This document shows, in pieces, positions 1-12,865 of a stretch of 64,000 nucleotides of DNA. The DNA comes from Ilyonectria destructans (Eukaryota; Ascomycota; Sordariomycetes; Hypocreales; Nectriaceae). The DNA lies in the NCBI GenBank assembly GCA_020740775.1, contig JAHEWK010000001.1, positions 2,046,001 to 2,110,000 of the forward strand. Reading direction: 5' to 3'. Within the stretch, counting starts at the first letter, position 1, and every line of letters begins with the position of its first letter. The notes under the pieces are model-generated. The model was not told the origin of the DNA. It saw only the letters and a list, made by a program, of their open reading frames with translations, and ran no database searches. A program made the translations under genes and the position numbers.

Positions 1-86
1 ACGCCAAGACGATGTCCCAAGGCCCAATACCGCACAGGGTGCCTGCCAGATTGGGCCCTTTAGTGTGGAGTGTCGTTTTGGTGCGC

Positions 87-117
87 CACGTGATCTGGCT
101 CCTGACCCTAGGGTTTT
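87..117. promoter_or_regulatory. E-box plus telomere-like box upstream of the eL40 gene
   Basis: A perfect CACGTG palindrome lies at 87-92. A telomere-like box (AAAACCCTA read on the minus strand) lies at 109-117. Both sit about 90-120 bases upstream of the end of the first exon of the ubiquitin-eL40 gene. In Candida albicans, Cbf1 (CACGTG) and Tbf1 (AACCCTA-like) drive ribosomal protein genes, so this pair fits a ribosomal protein promoter. The motifs are seen directly; their function here is inferred. Confidence 0.45.
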
Positions 118-207
118 CTTTCGGTTGAACATTGCGCCCCACCAATATTGCGCGCAGAACCGGCTTCTCCAAACTTCACATCGTCAGCGTCACAAAAATC
201 AGTCAAG

Positions 208-880
<673 letters not shown>

Positions 881-1844
881 ACGATTTCTCCATGGATGTG
901 GCGTCTGGGATTTTTGGCATTCTGGGGTCGGTGGCAAGGACAGAGGAGCTTCTTTGTTCACGAGTCTGGTTGTTTTTTCAGTAGCATTTGCACCACAGGC
1001 AATACACTCTAAATGATGCCGATGAACACGTGCCGACGGTCACTCAGGCTCGATCCCCTAAAAAAAAAATACATTCAAGCCTCCGATTTACGACTAGGTT
1101 TCTATGGTTGTGCTGGTGTTGCATTGTGTCGCGTGTATTGTAGAGGTTGTAGAGCGATGTCAGCTTGACGTGCAGAGTAACTGTATAGCGGCATCATTCA
1201 ATTGTGCCACAAATGCAATCATGGACTGGCGATGCACTACATACCATGTTGATTCAATAACCCAATTGAAAGTATTCCTTGGGGCTGGAGATCAAGGATT
1301 CGCAATTCACACAAGAATTCATCATTTTATTCCATTCCTCTAAGTTATTCACGCCCTAGGCTTCGCAGAGTCCCGGTATGTACAACCTAGGTACCTAGCC
1401 TAGCGCGAGACTAGACTAATGTCCGAGAGTCCCTTCAAGTAAAGATATCAGGCATTATTCGAGAGAACTCTTGCAAAGAAAGGAAATCAGGAGCGAGTTT
1501 CTGTATCATTTTTTATATTATTATTTAGATACCATATTATGGTAGCCAAGTCGTGCAATGGATCATGGGGAGATGCTTGATGTCTGCGACTTACACTCCA
1601 TTAAGATGAGGCTCATGAGCGGGCCACCTTAAGCGTCGGGAAAACTCCGGCCCCATGTGACATCGACACGCCTGCGCGCTCCTGAATTACGACCGCAACG
1701 GCCAGACTGTCACCAAGCTGACAGCAAACGCTACGACTCCAGCCAGCAACACCACCAAAGCTTCGAACACGGCAATCCAGGCTCCGGATCCATCTACAAC
1801 CGCCCTTACGACTTCATCTGCAGCATAGCGCTTGCCAATACACA
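881..1844. other. Intergenic: eL40 3' end and YIP1-family gene promoter
   Basis: No coding sequence is recognised here. The left half is AT-rich with an A-run near 1060 and is probably the 3' untranslated region of the eL40 gene. The part near 1380-1400 holds overlapping CCTAGG/ACCTAG words. The open frames here have no recognisable protein features. Confidence 0.6.
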
Positions 1845-2884
1845 ATGGCGGGGTCCGGATACGACGCCGTTGTCGACGTCGACGATGAGGTACTGCTTGC
1901 CTGCCCGTCATTCCCCTCCAGCTCCGGAGCTTCAGATCAACCAGCTTGAGAAGCTCCATCGCCCACACGCACCATCTCCCATTTCCACCGCATCCGTTGC
2001 TAACGTGTTCCGCTTCGCGAACAGGGCGACCTCGGTCACACCGATCTCCAGGAAGACCTCGAATTCCACACGTCCAACTTCAACGACACGACGCCGGGCG
2101 CCCGCAAGCCCCCCTCGGGCGGCCTTCCCGCGCCGGCCACTGCGTCAGGCCCCGGTTCATCGAAGCGCTTCCTCTGGTCCATGTCGTTCTACGCGCAGTT
2201 CTTCGATGTCGACACCTCGGCTGTCTTGTCACGCTGCTGGGCCGCGCTGTTCCCCCGCGCCAACTTCCTCGACGTGCTCGAGGGCAACCCCGACTTGTAC
2301 GGGCCCTTCTGGATCGCCACGACGGTCATCCTGATCCTGTTCCTGGGCGGCACTATCAGCCAGTACCTGTCTTCTACCGGCAAGGCGCCGTTTCTCTATG
2401 ATTTCAGGCTGCTGAGTGGTACGTATTCTCCAAGGTCTCCTACACTCCAACCTCGTTTTGTGCTAACCCTGATCGCCCAGGCGCCGCCGGACTCATCTAC
2501 GGCTACACCCTTTTCATCCCCATGGGCCTATTCTTGGCCCTCCGCTACTTCGGCAGCGAGTCGGCTAATCTTCTCGAATGCTGGGCTCTTTACGGCTACT
2601 CCAACCTCATCTGGATCCCCGTCGCCCTCATCAGCTCCTCGCCCCTCTCCATCCTCAACTGGATCTTCGTCGCCGTCGGCTTCGCCATGTCCGTCGCCTT
2701 TCTCCTGCGCAACCTGTACCCGGTGCTCAGTGCCACCGACCGCCAGGTCAGCAAGATTCTACTCGTCGTCGTCATCGTTCTGCACGCCGGTCTCGCCCTC
2801 GCCATCAAGATCCTCTTCTTTGCGCACGGCAGCCCCGTCGCTAGCAAACCCAAGGACGGTGATGACAAGAAGGGCAGCAGCTAG
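1845..2884 (+). CDS. YIP1-domain Golgi/ER membrane protein (YIPF1/2-like)
   Basis: This is a 280-residue protein from exons 1845-1889, 2025-2418 and 2481-2884. The acidic, Ser/Pro-rich N-terminal third begins MAGSGYD and is followed by about five hydrophobic segments in the C-terminal two thirds. These include stretches around FWIATTVILILFLGG, YGYTLFIPMGLFLALRYF and ILLVVVIVLHAGLALAI, and the YGYSNLIWIP signature typical of YIP1-domain proteins. Family members sit in Golgi and ER membranes and work with Rab GTPases in vesicle traffic; that role is family knowledge. The C-terminus is a short Lys/Asp/Ser-rich cytosolic tail. Intron 1 has a GCTAAC branch site. The protein is closest in layout to human YIPF1/2 and yeast Yip4/Yip5, and I cannot say which yeast paralogue it matches. 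It is convergent with the rhodanese gene. Confidence 0.85.
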
Positions 2885-3248
2885 TCAGCTCGTACTTTAG
2901 GAGGAGGGAGGAGGAATGAGAATCGGGGATTCAAGGGACGATGATTTTCGGACTGCAATGTACAAGAGTGTACTTATGTATTCAGCCTGCGGGCACGGGT
3001 TGGGCCACGGACGAGCCCACGCAAGGGGAACCATGATATTTTCAGTACTGTATTTTTACAATAGACAAAGGCAGCGCATCCATCCATCTATATGGGCTTG
3101 CTTTTTTGGCCCTCGTTTCGCTCTGTCTCTGTTGTCACATGTCACATTACTCGCAACAAATCGTGATGTAGACAGCCGTCCGTATATCGCAATCATCCTC
3201 ACGTACAACATCCCCCCCGCCATAGAAACTTCCCTGGTTATCCTTGGT
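2885..3248. other. Convergent intergenic, 3' ends of two genes
   Basis: The YIP1-family gene (+) and the rhodanese gene (-) end facing each other across 364 bases. I see no coding signal and assign the interval to the two 3' untranslated regions. Confidence 0.6.
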
Positions 3249-3952
3249 TTAAACCTTCTCCACGGGACCCTTCTGCGCCTCCCAGTCGAGCCAGCTCCCG
3301 GGGTACTCGCCGACGTTTTCCCAGCCGGCCTGGCGGGCGAGGGCAGCGGCGGCGCGGGCGCGGACTCCGGCCTTGCAGTAGATGAGCAGCTCGACGTCCT
3401 TGGCGGGCCGGTCGAAGCCGTAAACCTCCTGGAAGTCCTCGTCGGAGATATGGAAGCTCTGGACGGCGGTGGTGATGGGGATGTTGATGGCGCCGGGGAT
3501 CTTGCCAGTTTCGAAAAGCTCGACGGGTTCGCGGACGTCTGTTTGGGGGCAGCGAGTATTAGCAGGGCATATGGCTATAGGCGTAGCCTTCACTGGAGAC
3601 AGTGGGCAATTGGATGGTATCCCCAATTGTAGATGGCCCGGCGATTCCGTCATGACGTACCAACAATGACAATCTCTCCGTCCTTGCCCTTGTTCTTCTC
3701 CACCAGCGCCTTCAGCTCGTCAAACTTCCACAGGTGCCTGCCGGACTCGAGATCATCGTTGGAAACGGAGTACCAGCGACGCAAGCCGGCGGCGGCAGCG
3801 GGAGAGAGCAGGCGTGACTGCTGCTTGACGGCGGGACGGAGGGCGTAGGCTCGGGCGGCGGCGGCGAAGACGGGGGTCGCGGGGCGGAAGGCCGAGACGG
3901 AGGCGGCGCGCAGGGCGGAGGCCGAGACGGCGAGGGGGCGACGGGATGCCAT
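3249..3952 (-). CDS. Mitochondrial single-domain rhodanese (sulfurtransferase)
   Basis: This is a 193-residue protein from exons 3952-3661 and 3538-3249 (minus strand). Residues 1-60 are rich in Arg, Ala and Ser with almost no acidic residues and contain RRWYS, which fits a mitochondrial presequence. The rhodanese domain spans about residues 70-190. It has the D-V-R-E-P start, the GKIPGAINIP substrate-loop region, and the active-site loop C152-K-A-G-V-R-A, where Cys152 would carry the persulfide. Single-domain rhodaneses move sulfane sulfur between acceptors such as thiosulfate, glutathione and cyanide. The yeast relatives are RDL1 and RDL2; RDL2 is mitochondrial. The natural sulfur acceptor cannot be read from sequence. 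The end WLDWEAQKGPVEKV is typical of fungal members. Confidence 0.88.
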
Positions 3953-5108
3953 GGTTTGTTATGCGTGGTAGATGTGAGAGAGCCGAGGGTAATTGAGGTA
4001 GCTAGGCAGTGCGGCAGGACAGGATGCGACGGCGGCGATAGTCGAGGTCCGTCGATCTGGTCGAAGTTGTGGGTGGTGGAGTTGAGTCCAGCAGCTTAAG
4101 AAGTACGTACCTGACGTTGAAGAGCGGCCCGGAGACCTGGGGAAGCTTGGGCCATCCCCCTCCATCTGCCATCGGGGCGATGATGTAAGGCGCAATTCGG
4201 CAAACGAACTCCCTCCCAGCGCACGAAGATTCGACGCTACCAGATACATAGAGTACCCTCCAGGCCTAAGCAGCACTTACATACATGGAGAGATCGACGC
4301 ATGTAGAGGCAAAAGATCTACAATAGGGTCTAATCCAACGTGCCCTGTACTACAATCTGGTCTTCAATGGCGCCACTGGCTTGATCGACCAGTAAAACTT
4401 CTTTGCTCCGAGCTGCACATGACATGACAAAATAGTACATGATCAAAGCTGAGAAGGAATTGAGGCTGTGCCTCTTGAAGGCGGATGACGACTCCTGTCC
4501 AGTATTGGTTATCTCACCTCATCCCATACATCCATAACCCTGACCCGAACTGTAACCACCTTTTTCCAGTGCCTCTTCTTTAAAGACTCACCTCCTTTCC
4601 ATGCCATCCTCCTCATAGTGCCACACTTTATGACTTACAAGTTACATGCTTCACCTTTCTTTTCTTCCAGACTCATGTTTCTTCATTTCATACTTGTCTT
4701 CCATTTGCTGTCTAGTGTCCAATTGCCATGTATCTGGCTGCTTAATGCTCTACGGCCTGTGGCCCAAGGAAAACGCCTACGGGCCGCCTGCCAATTATAT
4801 ACACAAAGAATAGGTATTACAACTGATATCCCATCATGCCACTTCTTCTTCCTCTTCTTCGGTCGACGAAGCTCATTGTTCTAGCTCTTACCACCCAGAG
4901 CAGCATGACGCTTGTCCTTCCTGTTTTCTCCTCTCTCAGCCATAGCTCGTAATCCGGTGGTTTGTTCTTCTCTTGAGCCCTCATTTTTTGTCTGTCCCAG
5001 ACGCGTCCATCAATCATTTGTTGCCTCCTCGTGGTCGTGAGGTGGTCATCAAATCGCAAACGTAAAGTGTGTCGTACTTCAGCCGCACAGCGACCTCGAT
5101 CAATGCAC
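3953..5108. other. Intergenic: rhodanese promoter and ERG5 3' region
   Basis: About 1.15 kb without a supported gene lie between two minus-strand genes. The left part must hold the rhodanese promoter and leader. The right part (about 4600-5100) is pyrimidine-rich and probably the ERG5 3' untranslated region. No repeat or RNA gene is recognised. Confidence 0.55.
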
Positions 5109-6980
5109 TCAGCACTTCCTGTCCTCGAAAGTCAAAGGGCAGTCATCCTGCAACTTGTTAGTTCTCTCCTCTTTGATTACCAATAATAAATCATGAAAAT
5201 AGGAGACTCACCATGGGGAAGATGGTAGCAAACACCTTGATCTCCTCAGACCGAGGAGTGGCATGGTGCTTCCAGTTCAGCATCATCGACGCCTTTCCAA
5301 TCATCAACGCCAAGTTCAGCTGAGCATACTGCTGGCCGAGACAGTAGTGAGGGCCCACGCCGAACACCAGATAGTTCTTCTTGCCCTTCTCCTCGGCATC
5401 ACCGGTGTAGTATCGCTCGGGGTCGAAGTAGTCGGGGTTCTCGTACACATCTGGGTCGTGGAGCGCCATGTATGTGGTGGGGATCAACATGGAACCTATC
5501 AAGCGTCATCAGTTAGCGCTCATCAATCTCCGTCACACGCCAATACACCAATCGAAGGAAAAACTTACCCTTGGGGACGGTGTAGGTATCGCTGATGGGG
5601 AATGGCTTCTTGACCAGGTAAGGAACCATCAGGACGGGGGGTCGGTATCGCAGTAGCTCGCGGACGACGGCCCGGGTGTAAGTCAGGGACTCAAGCTGGT
5701 CCATATCGACCTCACCGTTGATGTTGCCATTGCGGACCTTCAGGTTCTCATCTCGGACACGGTCTAGAACGTCGGGTCGCTGGGCCATGATTTGGAACAA
5801 CCAAGTGCAAGCGCTGCTGGTGGCATCCTGGGAGGCGAAGAGGAAGGTGAAGATGGTCTGGGAGATCTCATAGTCGTTGAACATGCGGAGGAGAGGCTGA
5901 GGCTTCTCGATACCCTCGGTGTTTCCCTTCGCCTCGGCCTCGCGCCAAGCCTCGGACTTGATCATCTGCACAACCCAGCCGTCCATGATGCAGGTAATAT
6001 CGCCACCAGCGGCCATGCGAACCTTGCTCTTGGCGGCGCACTTAGCAAACTCGGCCAGGACCATATCAGCGGCCTTCTTGCCGTACCAGGTCTTGGTGTA
6101 GGGGATGATGATGGGGAAGTTAACAAGCTCGAGAGCGGCAGTGATGAGGTAGTAGTCATCGGAAATCTTCTTGACGGCCTCATCAGAGATGTAGTGGCCG
6201 ACAAAAGTGCGGCAAGAAACGGCGCACATGACATCACGGAATTCGGTCATGAAGGGCATGGGGTTGCCGTTGTTCTCCTTGGTGAGGTTGACGAAGCGCT
6301 CGAAGTAGGCGTTGTACACCTCCTCCTGACCGGGCAGGTAGCTCTCGAGGGACTTGCGGGTGAAAAGGTTGTTGAGACCTTTGCGGAAGTCGACATGGGC
6401 CTTACCATCAAGGAAGACCCAGTTGTCGTGGCCGAGGAGCTTGTGCGCAACATCGACGACGCAAGGCTTGACGTACGAAGGGGAGTTGAGGACCTTCCGA
6501 GCCATGTCTCGAGTGGAAGCGATGACGACGAACCTGTACAAGAATGTCAGGGCAACTGGCACCAGAAACTCAGCACGAAGGGATAGACTCACTTGTGGAA
6601 GACGGAGACACAGCTGAGGGGACCGCTGGCCCACTTGTTGTAGTACTCCTCGAACTTGGGGTCCATGGACTGGAGGAAAGGACCGATGAAGGGCATCTTC
6701 CAGGCGGGACCGACAATAGAGCCCTTGTTCATAAGGTAGCTGACTGCGACGAAACCGACGTTAGTGCGACGGATCGTTGAGGATTGAGCGAGAATGGGAG
6801 GAACGCACGCTGATCATAGACAATGCACATGGCAATGAAGGTAAATGCGAGGGTCCAGACTCCAGCATTGGAGATGGCATCGACAACATAGTCGAGCTGG
6901 GGGGGGATGTTGACGTTGGGGTACTTCGCGTTGGCCAGGGCGGACGTAAAGCCCGAGGCAGTGTAGTTGATGGCGTCCAT
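5109..6980 (-). CDS. ERG5: Sterol C-22 desaturase, cytochrome P450 CYP61
   Basis: This is a 536-residue P450 from exons 6980-6809, 6743-6593, 6533-5569, 5495-5212 and 5147-5109 (minus strand). It introduces the C22-C23 double bond late in ergosterol synthesis, in the ER membrane. Residues 1-60 contain one hydrophobic anchor (GVWTLAFTFIAMCIVYD). The body carries the CYP61 signatures FVVIASTRDMARKVL and FASQDATSSACTWLFQIM (I-helix region). The heme loop FGVGPHYCLGQ places the heme-ligand cysteine at residue 481. The last exon is only 13 codons (DDCPLTFEDRKC, stop). CYP51 (ERG11), the other sterol P450, was considered; the I-helix and heme-loop sequences fit CYP61 better. The gene is transcribed towards the rhodanese gene, away from a long non-coding interval. 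Confidence 0.95.
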
Positions 6981-9900
6981 TGTGGCTAATGGGATGGAGA
7001 GACGACACACAGGTCGAATCTACGCCGGGAGAATGCGAATCGGATCGAGGACGAGCTAGGTCGCGTCGCGAAAACGGAGCCCGAGTCGACGACTTTTGGT
7101 GTTGGCGGGTTGAGTCTCGAGAAGTGCGCCGGACCAGACGAGAAGGAACAGTCGACGACCGAAGGTGTTGACAGGGACCTTTCGACGAGGAGCACTGAGC
7201 CTTGGAGGTGAGGAGAGGAAGTGAAAGAAAGAGAAGGGGGGTGGGAAGGGAAAAGTAGGTCGAGAAGCCCGGCGATGGAGGGAGGAGGCGTTAGTAATTC
7301 CCGGACTGGGCACCGCAAGCGCCGGTAGGGTCAGTGTGCTCTAAGGAGTACTTAAAGGACCCAGGAACGTTGGATGTGTGTGGATGGGTATGGGATCCAA
7401 AAAGGGCCCGGGGTTCCGGGGGTAGAAGAGACCGAGCCAAGGGTGGGATTTTCGGTGGTGATTTGGTGGATGAGGAGGAGGAAGAAGTGGATGAGACAAG
7501 GGACAGTGCTTGGACGCTTTCGCCGTGTATTCTCGGCGCGGTGATCTGCTGCCTCTCGCAATACCGGGGACGTGTAGCGTCCGGCCGTGTTTTTTTCTCA
7601 CCTTCTTCCCGAGTTGACTCTGCTTGTTCCTCGTCTGGTAGGCTTTCTCTCGACCGAGATTGACCAGGGGAGGGGAGGAGAACAAGCAATCAACAGTGAT
7701 GGGGGGGCGTGTGGTTGTTTTCGGGTGGATGCTCATGGTGGGGAGGATTGGAAAGCCACACCACACACCTTCCCTACCTTCCCTACCGTACCTCTCTACC
7801 CGCAGCACTAATGTAGCAACAGAAGGAGCAGCATCAACAACAGCAGACAACAGCAGAGCGCTGGCGGACGACGCGGAACAGGGATGTGGCCGCGGCCCTA
7901 CTTAGGGCTGGACCAGGCTTCCCATTGCCAATACACGCGATACGATAGGAACCAACCGGGACGGAACCGAGCCAACACGGGGACAATTGCAACAGTGAAT
8001 GGACAAGCCTGTGGCCTGGGGGGTGCAGATTGGAGGAACTACGATGCTGGCCCTGACTCCGGGACATCTGAGATGACGACAATCAGCCCTTTTGCTGGGC
8101 TTCATTTCAATCACTTTTTTTTTTCGCAGGCTATCTCGCGGGGCGAACCCACCAGGAAATTTCCCATCGTGTTCTAGCGCAGCAATTTGGTTGGGTAAGA
8201 AGCACGGTTAACTTCTAGTTAATGGAAGGGCCGGCCGCTTCCTCCTCCCACTTTCCACCCTCGCCCGCCATCGCGTGGTTGGCACCTAATACGTAGAGGT
8301 AGGTATTGATGCACTACACAGCAAGTACAATGGGCAGCTCAGCAGGTCTGCACTCCCGGCCGGCTGCGCTGGGTTCCGGGCCATAAGAAAACAGACCACT
8401 CTGCGGCACCCGGAAGAGCGACGGCGATAGGCTGCGGGTACAGGGCAGGGAAGGCACGGAGCGACACCCGCGGTCGGGAGCAAGAGCGGGATCGTCCATC
8501 ACAACCACTCAGGCAATGCGTCAATGAAATCAGCTCAATTCATTCAAACACTCAGTCAGTCAGTCCGTCCGTCAGTCAATCAATCAATCAATCACACCCC
8601 CCTCCATGATCGTCTCACTCCCAACCACCTCCCCTCTTCTCTTTTTGGATCTTGCATCTTGCATCATCGCAAATTCATCGTCATAGTCCGCCGCTTTAAC
8701 CTCAGGCCCAGGCCCCTTGCCTTGCCCACCCACACTCTCTCCCCACACCCACCCCACCACAGACACTTCCTCCATCCTTCAGAATACTTCCACAGCACCA
8801 ACGTCTAGTCGGCGTATCAGTGGTCATCCAGCTGGATTGACAACAGATCTGTACGCATCTTGCTTTGTAAGTTGCCTTACATGGTATGTACGGCAAATAG
8901 CGTACCGCCTCGGCCGGAATCTCGCAACCCCCCTGAGGCTTTCTCGTACATCGTACGTTTCCCCAGGGTTGGATAGATCAGGGCTGACCGAAGAGCCCCG
9001 GCTGCCCGGTGCCCGATGCTCCTTTCTATGATTCTCGTCTAGATCCGCCCCGACCCGGCGGATTGGAGCATATGCTGTCACCTCCTTGTTTTCTTGATCC
9101 CAAGACGCACGATACCTACTCAACAAAAAAGAGCCCTTGCTTGAGGCGGTGTCTGACCATCTGCTGCCTGTTTGGCCAGCCGACTGCTTTACAACCTAAC
9201 AAACTTGCTTTTATACTCGCGTCATCAGTATGAACTCAAACCCCAGACACCTCGCTTGGCCTCGCGAGGTTGCGGGAAGACCTGAAACTGTGTTTCTGCC
9301 AGACATGGGTACCAAAAGCCAGGAAAGTCGCAAACAGCTTCTATACTGTACGCGTATAGTAATATGCGATATCTGATCCGTGGTATTATTTCAGGCCCTC
9401 CTCGACTTCGACTAGTCTCCCCTTCCGAGTCCTCCGGAGTCCTCCGGGCGCCGCGCATGCGTATTCGGGATATCATGCAAGCATCACAATGCCCCATTCC
9501 ATAGGGCCAGAAAAGCACCTTCGCAAATACTGGCGTTGTACCCTTGCATACACGCCCGTCGCCTTTGACGCGAGTATCCCGTCCTCGTGATTTGACGCCG
9601 AACAGAGGGCGGGCGTACGCAGTGCACGTATCCGTATCGTCTCGGTCATTGACTATGTGTGGAACATTCCGAAGCGAACAAGCCATTTGGGCGTCGTGGC
9701 GACGGCACTGAACTTCAGAATTCCAACCTCGGCACAGAGCTATCCACATATGATTTCCAATTAAGAAGAGGCAGACATGAATACAATTCGATCTATCATC
9801 AGATAACCCACATACGGAGGCTCAACTCAATACCTTACGACCCCATGGACAGCAGAAATTATAGCGGGCTAGCATTAAATCATGGTGCAAGGGCGGCGTC

Positions 9901-12865
9901 GCACCCTAACTTTATCCATCCAAGGCGCGAAGGTCATGCATCTGATTTCACAACTGCCAGACACCATCAACCAGACACAAATGGTCGGCCCCTCGGCATG
10001 CCTCGTGCTGATTGGTGCATCTCCGTATCGAGCTCGTGGAGCCGTTCAAGGGTCGCGTGGGCACAACCAGTCACCACGTTAGGTACGCACAGGGGGCGGG
10101 CCATCAAGCATATGAAGAGATGGTTAATTAGTGAATCCATTAAACCAACAAGCGCACCCCACTTGAAAACAGACGGGTCCTGTCGCTCTGGGCAAGTCTG
10201 GAGAGACGCAGCCTGTCACGCCGACAGTCACTCGTATTCGGCCGGTCGCCTCGTCAGGTTCCTTTTGCATCCTCCCCATGCTGCCTACATAGATAGAACC
10301 ATACCTGCGCAATTCGGGGCAAAACAACTACCGTGGGTACATGGGCTACGAGTATCAAGAATCATGATGACTCCATCGCGTGAATCATTAATGATGGAGA
10401 CCGGAGTTCCTATACGCTGTTTCGTAACCACATGGCTCCCCTGATGCGCTCGGTTGCCGCCGTCGATGGTGTTTTATCGTCGGCTCCCTCGGAGCTCCAC
10501 GCAGCAAACCCATTGGCCAATTCGTCTACGCACAGCCAATTGACATTGACCGCTCTTCAGATGACTAATGGGCGTGTCGATGTGCTTGGGCGACCGATCC
10601 AATATCCATTTTCTAGTCGTGTACGAATACGAACCGGGGGTCCGTCGCCAAAGAAACGACGCCGCCGCCACGCCGCAGAACCTCCCAGCGATTGGGCCAA
10701 CTTGGACCCTTTTTTCCCGAATTCGACTGTGCATATTTAGTAGTGCGCGCCAAGATGATGAGTGGGTGTGCACACCTCTGGTAAATGTGCTCCCGTGCCT
10801 CCCGTGCAGCACATTGGTTCCGACCCGGTGATTGCTACCGTAACTGTCGATGCACAGGCGCCTGCACGGCAGATCACAGCCTGTTCGCTGTCCGGAGTTA
10901 AGGATGATGAGATGGGTTGGTGCTATGTACATACGCAGTATTATGCACTGCCCGTACCGTCCTGCGGTGACAACACTGAGGAGGGCGGTAGTGGTGAGGA
11001 AAACAGTCGGTAATGGCCCATTCCCCCCCTCCTCCTCCCTCCCCTTCTCTCTAGGGGAAAAGTCTTGGGACACAGACTCAGGGCCAACATTGACGCCAAG
11101 AGTCGGCGGAATAACCTTATTGTGAGGCGTTCTGGCATCGTGTCCAAGCGTTCCACTGCAAGTCGACGTCATTGCCCTTCATTTCTCAACTCGTCGCACG
11201 CCCTCTCTTCTAGTTCGGAGTTCGATGAGTCGGCCCCGGATAAGCGGTCTTCAAGCGTGTACTAGCCAGTTGATGATAAGCGGCTGAAGCTTTGTGGCGG
11301 AGGACTAGCATGAGATGAGTAGGTGGCTGGTGTCTGTCATATTATGGCGGCTTACCCTATACTTTTTTCACAAATTGGCAAATTGACAAACATTGCTGAC
11401 GTATTGGCTTGCTCGTAGTCGTTGTAATAATGAATGCATTGCTTTGATGTCTTCTATTGTATCATATTGTCCCGCGGGAAGTCGGCCATCGCATTGGATG
11501 CAGCGTCCTGGTCATACACGAATAGGTCATTCTTGAGATAGTTGTTTTGCACAAGCTTGCCATCTCATCAACATTTACCCCATCGTTCAGGCTCAGATAT
11601 ATTCTGACCAAAAAAACACCAGAGACTAAATTATTATCAATATACCACCAAAACATACGTGGAGCTCATCGACAGGTAGATGGGCCATGCCTTTTAGAAG
11701 GCATGACTTGCTCGGATAGATCAACTCTTACCATCCAGCCCTAAAACTGGAGCCTTGCCTATTCTCGAGGCAGGCAAAAACCCGACCGGAAGAGCCGCCA
11801 GACAGAGTTACCTTCCCCGATGCTCACGGGGCGGAGCTTCTACAACGGCCTCAGTGAGGATGCGGAGCACATGGCCCTGGTACCGGCGATGTGGGCCTTG
11901 AACCCGCCCGGCCGCCGTGCATCCCCGAGCCGCCGGTGTCCGTGCCGGTACCAAGGAGATCCACACCCGACAGTGCCGATCTCAAAAATGAAGGCTGTCG
12001 TAGTTTGAGTATCGAAGGTAAGAGGGGGGTTTTACGTGTGCGGTCTGTGGGTGACACTATCATTGTGGACGCTTAGATGTGTTGGAGGGACGTAGACGGG
12101 AGGAAGAAGATGGAGGATCTGGAGCGGGACAAATATGCAATTATTTTGTTTAGATATTTAGAAGGGCGGGATGATCACATGGTTGCCAAGATGATGTGCG
12201 ACGATGTCTATCTGCAGAACACACTTGATGCATATCGTCCATATTGATTTGTTTGAGTGATGATGACATGGCCACGATATTTGAATCACAATGCCAAGTT
12301 GTCTCACATCGAGCTGCACGAAACCAACACTAAGATACCACATCCACGTCATGGAATCCTAAGATTCGGCCATCTTCCTTGTAACACGCAACCCGTCTAC
12401 GTCTTCAAAACCTGGCGGCTGCGGGAAGATTGCGTCATGGGCGCCATCCAAAAGCCCCCACGAAGTAGCTCTACCCTATAGCGGGCGGGTCCGAAGGAGG
12501 GGGCCTCAGAAGGAGCCCGAACAGGCAACTGGAGCGATAGCCATCGATTGATTGGCATTGGACGGGCAGTATAAGCGGAGAGTGGATGCGTAACGTAACG
12601 TACGTGTCTATGAGAGTAATGGTTATAGCTTGGGTTTCTGGCGCGTGTCACGCTTTTCAGCCCGATGGGTGATGACTGATGACATATGGTGGTGGTGGGT
12701 GGTTGTGGGTATAACTGGAACCCGTCCGCAGTCGCAATCGCGGGAGTTTCATCATCACTCACGTCGAAGCTACCACTTGCAACCACTCGTCTTCCAACAA
12801 CATCATCGTTATCATTTACAACACCAAGAACCATCATCAAAACAACCCTCTAGAAACTAGCCATC
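6981..12865. other. 5.9-kb interval without a supportable gene
   Basis: This lies between divergent ERG5 (-) and the PBI2-like gene (+). The first 0.3-1 kb upstream of ERG5 is strongly strand-biased, CT-rich on the ERG5 sense strand, like a fungal 5' leader. Open frames of up to 261 codons occur (near 9.2-9.7, 9.7-10.4 and 10.5-11.2 kb). They show no recognisable domain, signal peptide or coherent splice structure, so I do not call them. Short repeats are present: TCAG/TCAA tetranucleotides near 8551-8596 and a doubled 10-mer near 9427-9446. A long untranslated leader, a non-coding RNA or a lineage-specific gene could still be here. Confidence 0.5.
8549..8597. repeat. Tetranucleotide microsatellite (TCAG/TCCG/TCAA)
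   Basis: Successive four-base units run TCAG, TCAG, TCAG, TCCG, TCCG, TCAG and then several TCAA. The array lies in the non-coding interval upstream of ERG5. No function is evident. Confidence 0.7.

Noticed and set aside
5792..6586. A 264-codon plus-strand frame
   Set aside because: It is antisense to the main ERG5 exon. It has no domain, and the P450 frame on the other strand is unambiguous.
9225..11172. Three overlapping long frames (174, 261 and 232 codons) in the ERG5-PBI2 gap
   Set aside because: They have no recognisable motif, signal or splice context, and are rich in Arg, Cys, Ser and His in a way typical of non-coding GC-balanced DNA. They remain possible lineage-specific genes but without support.
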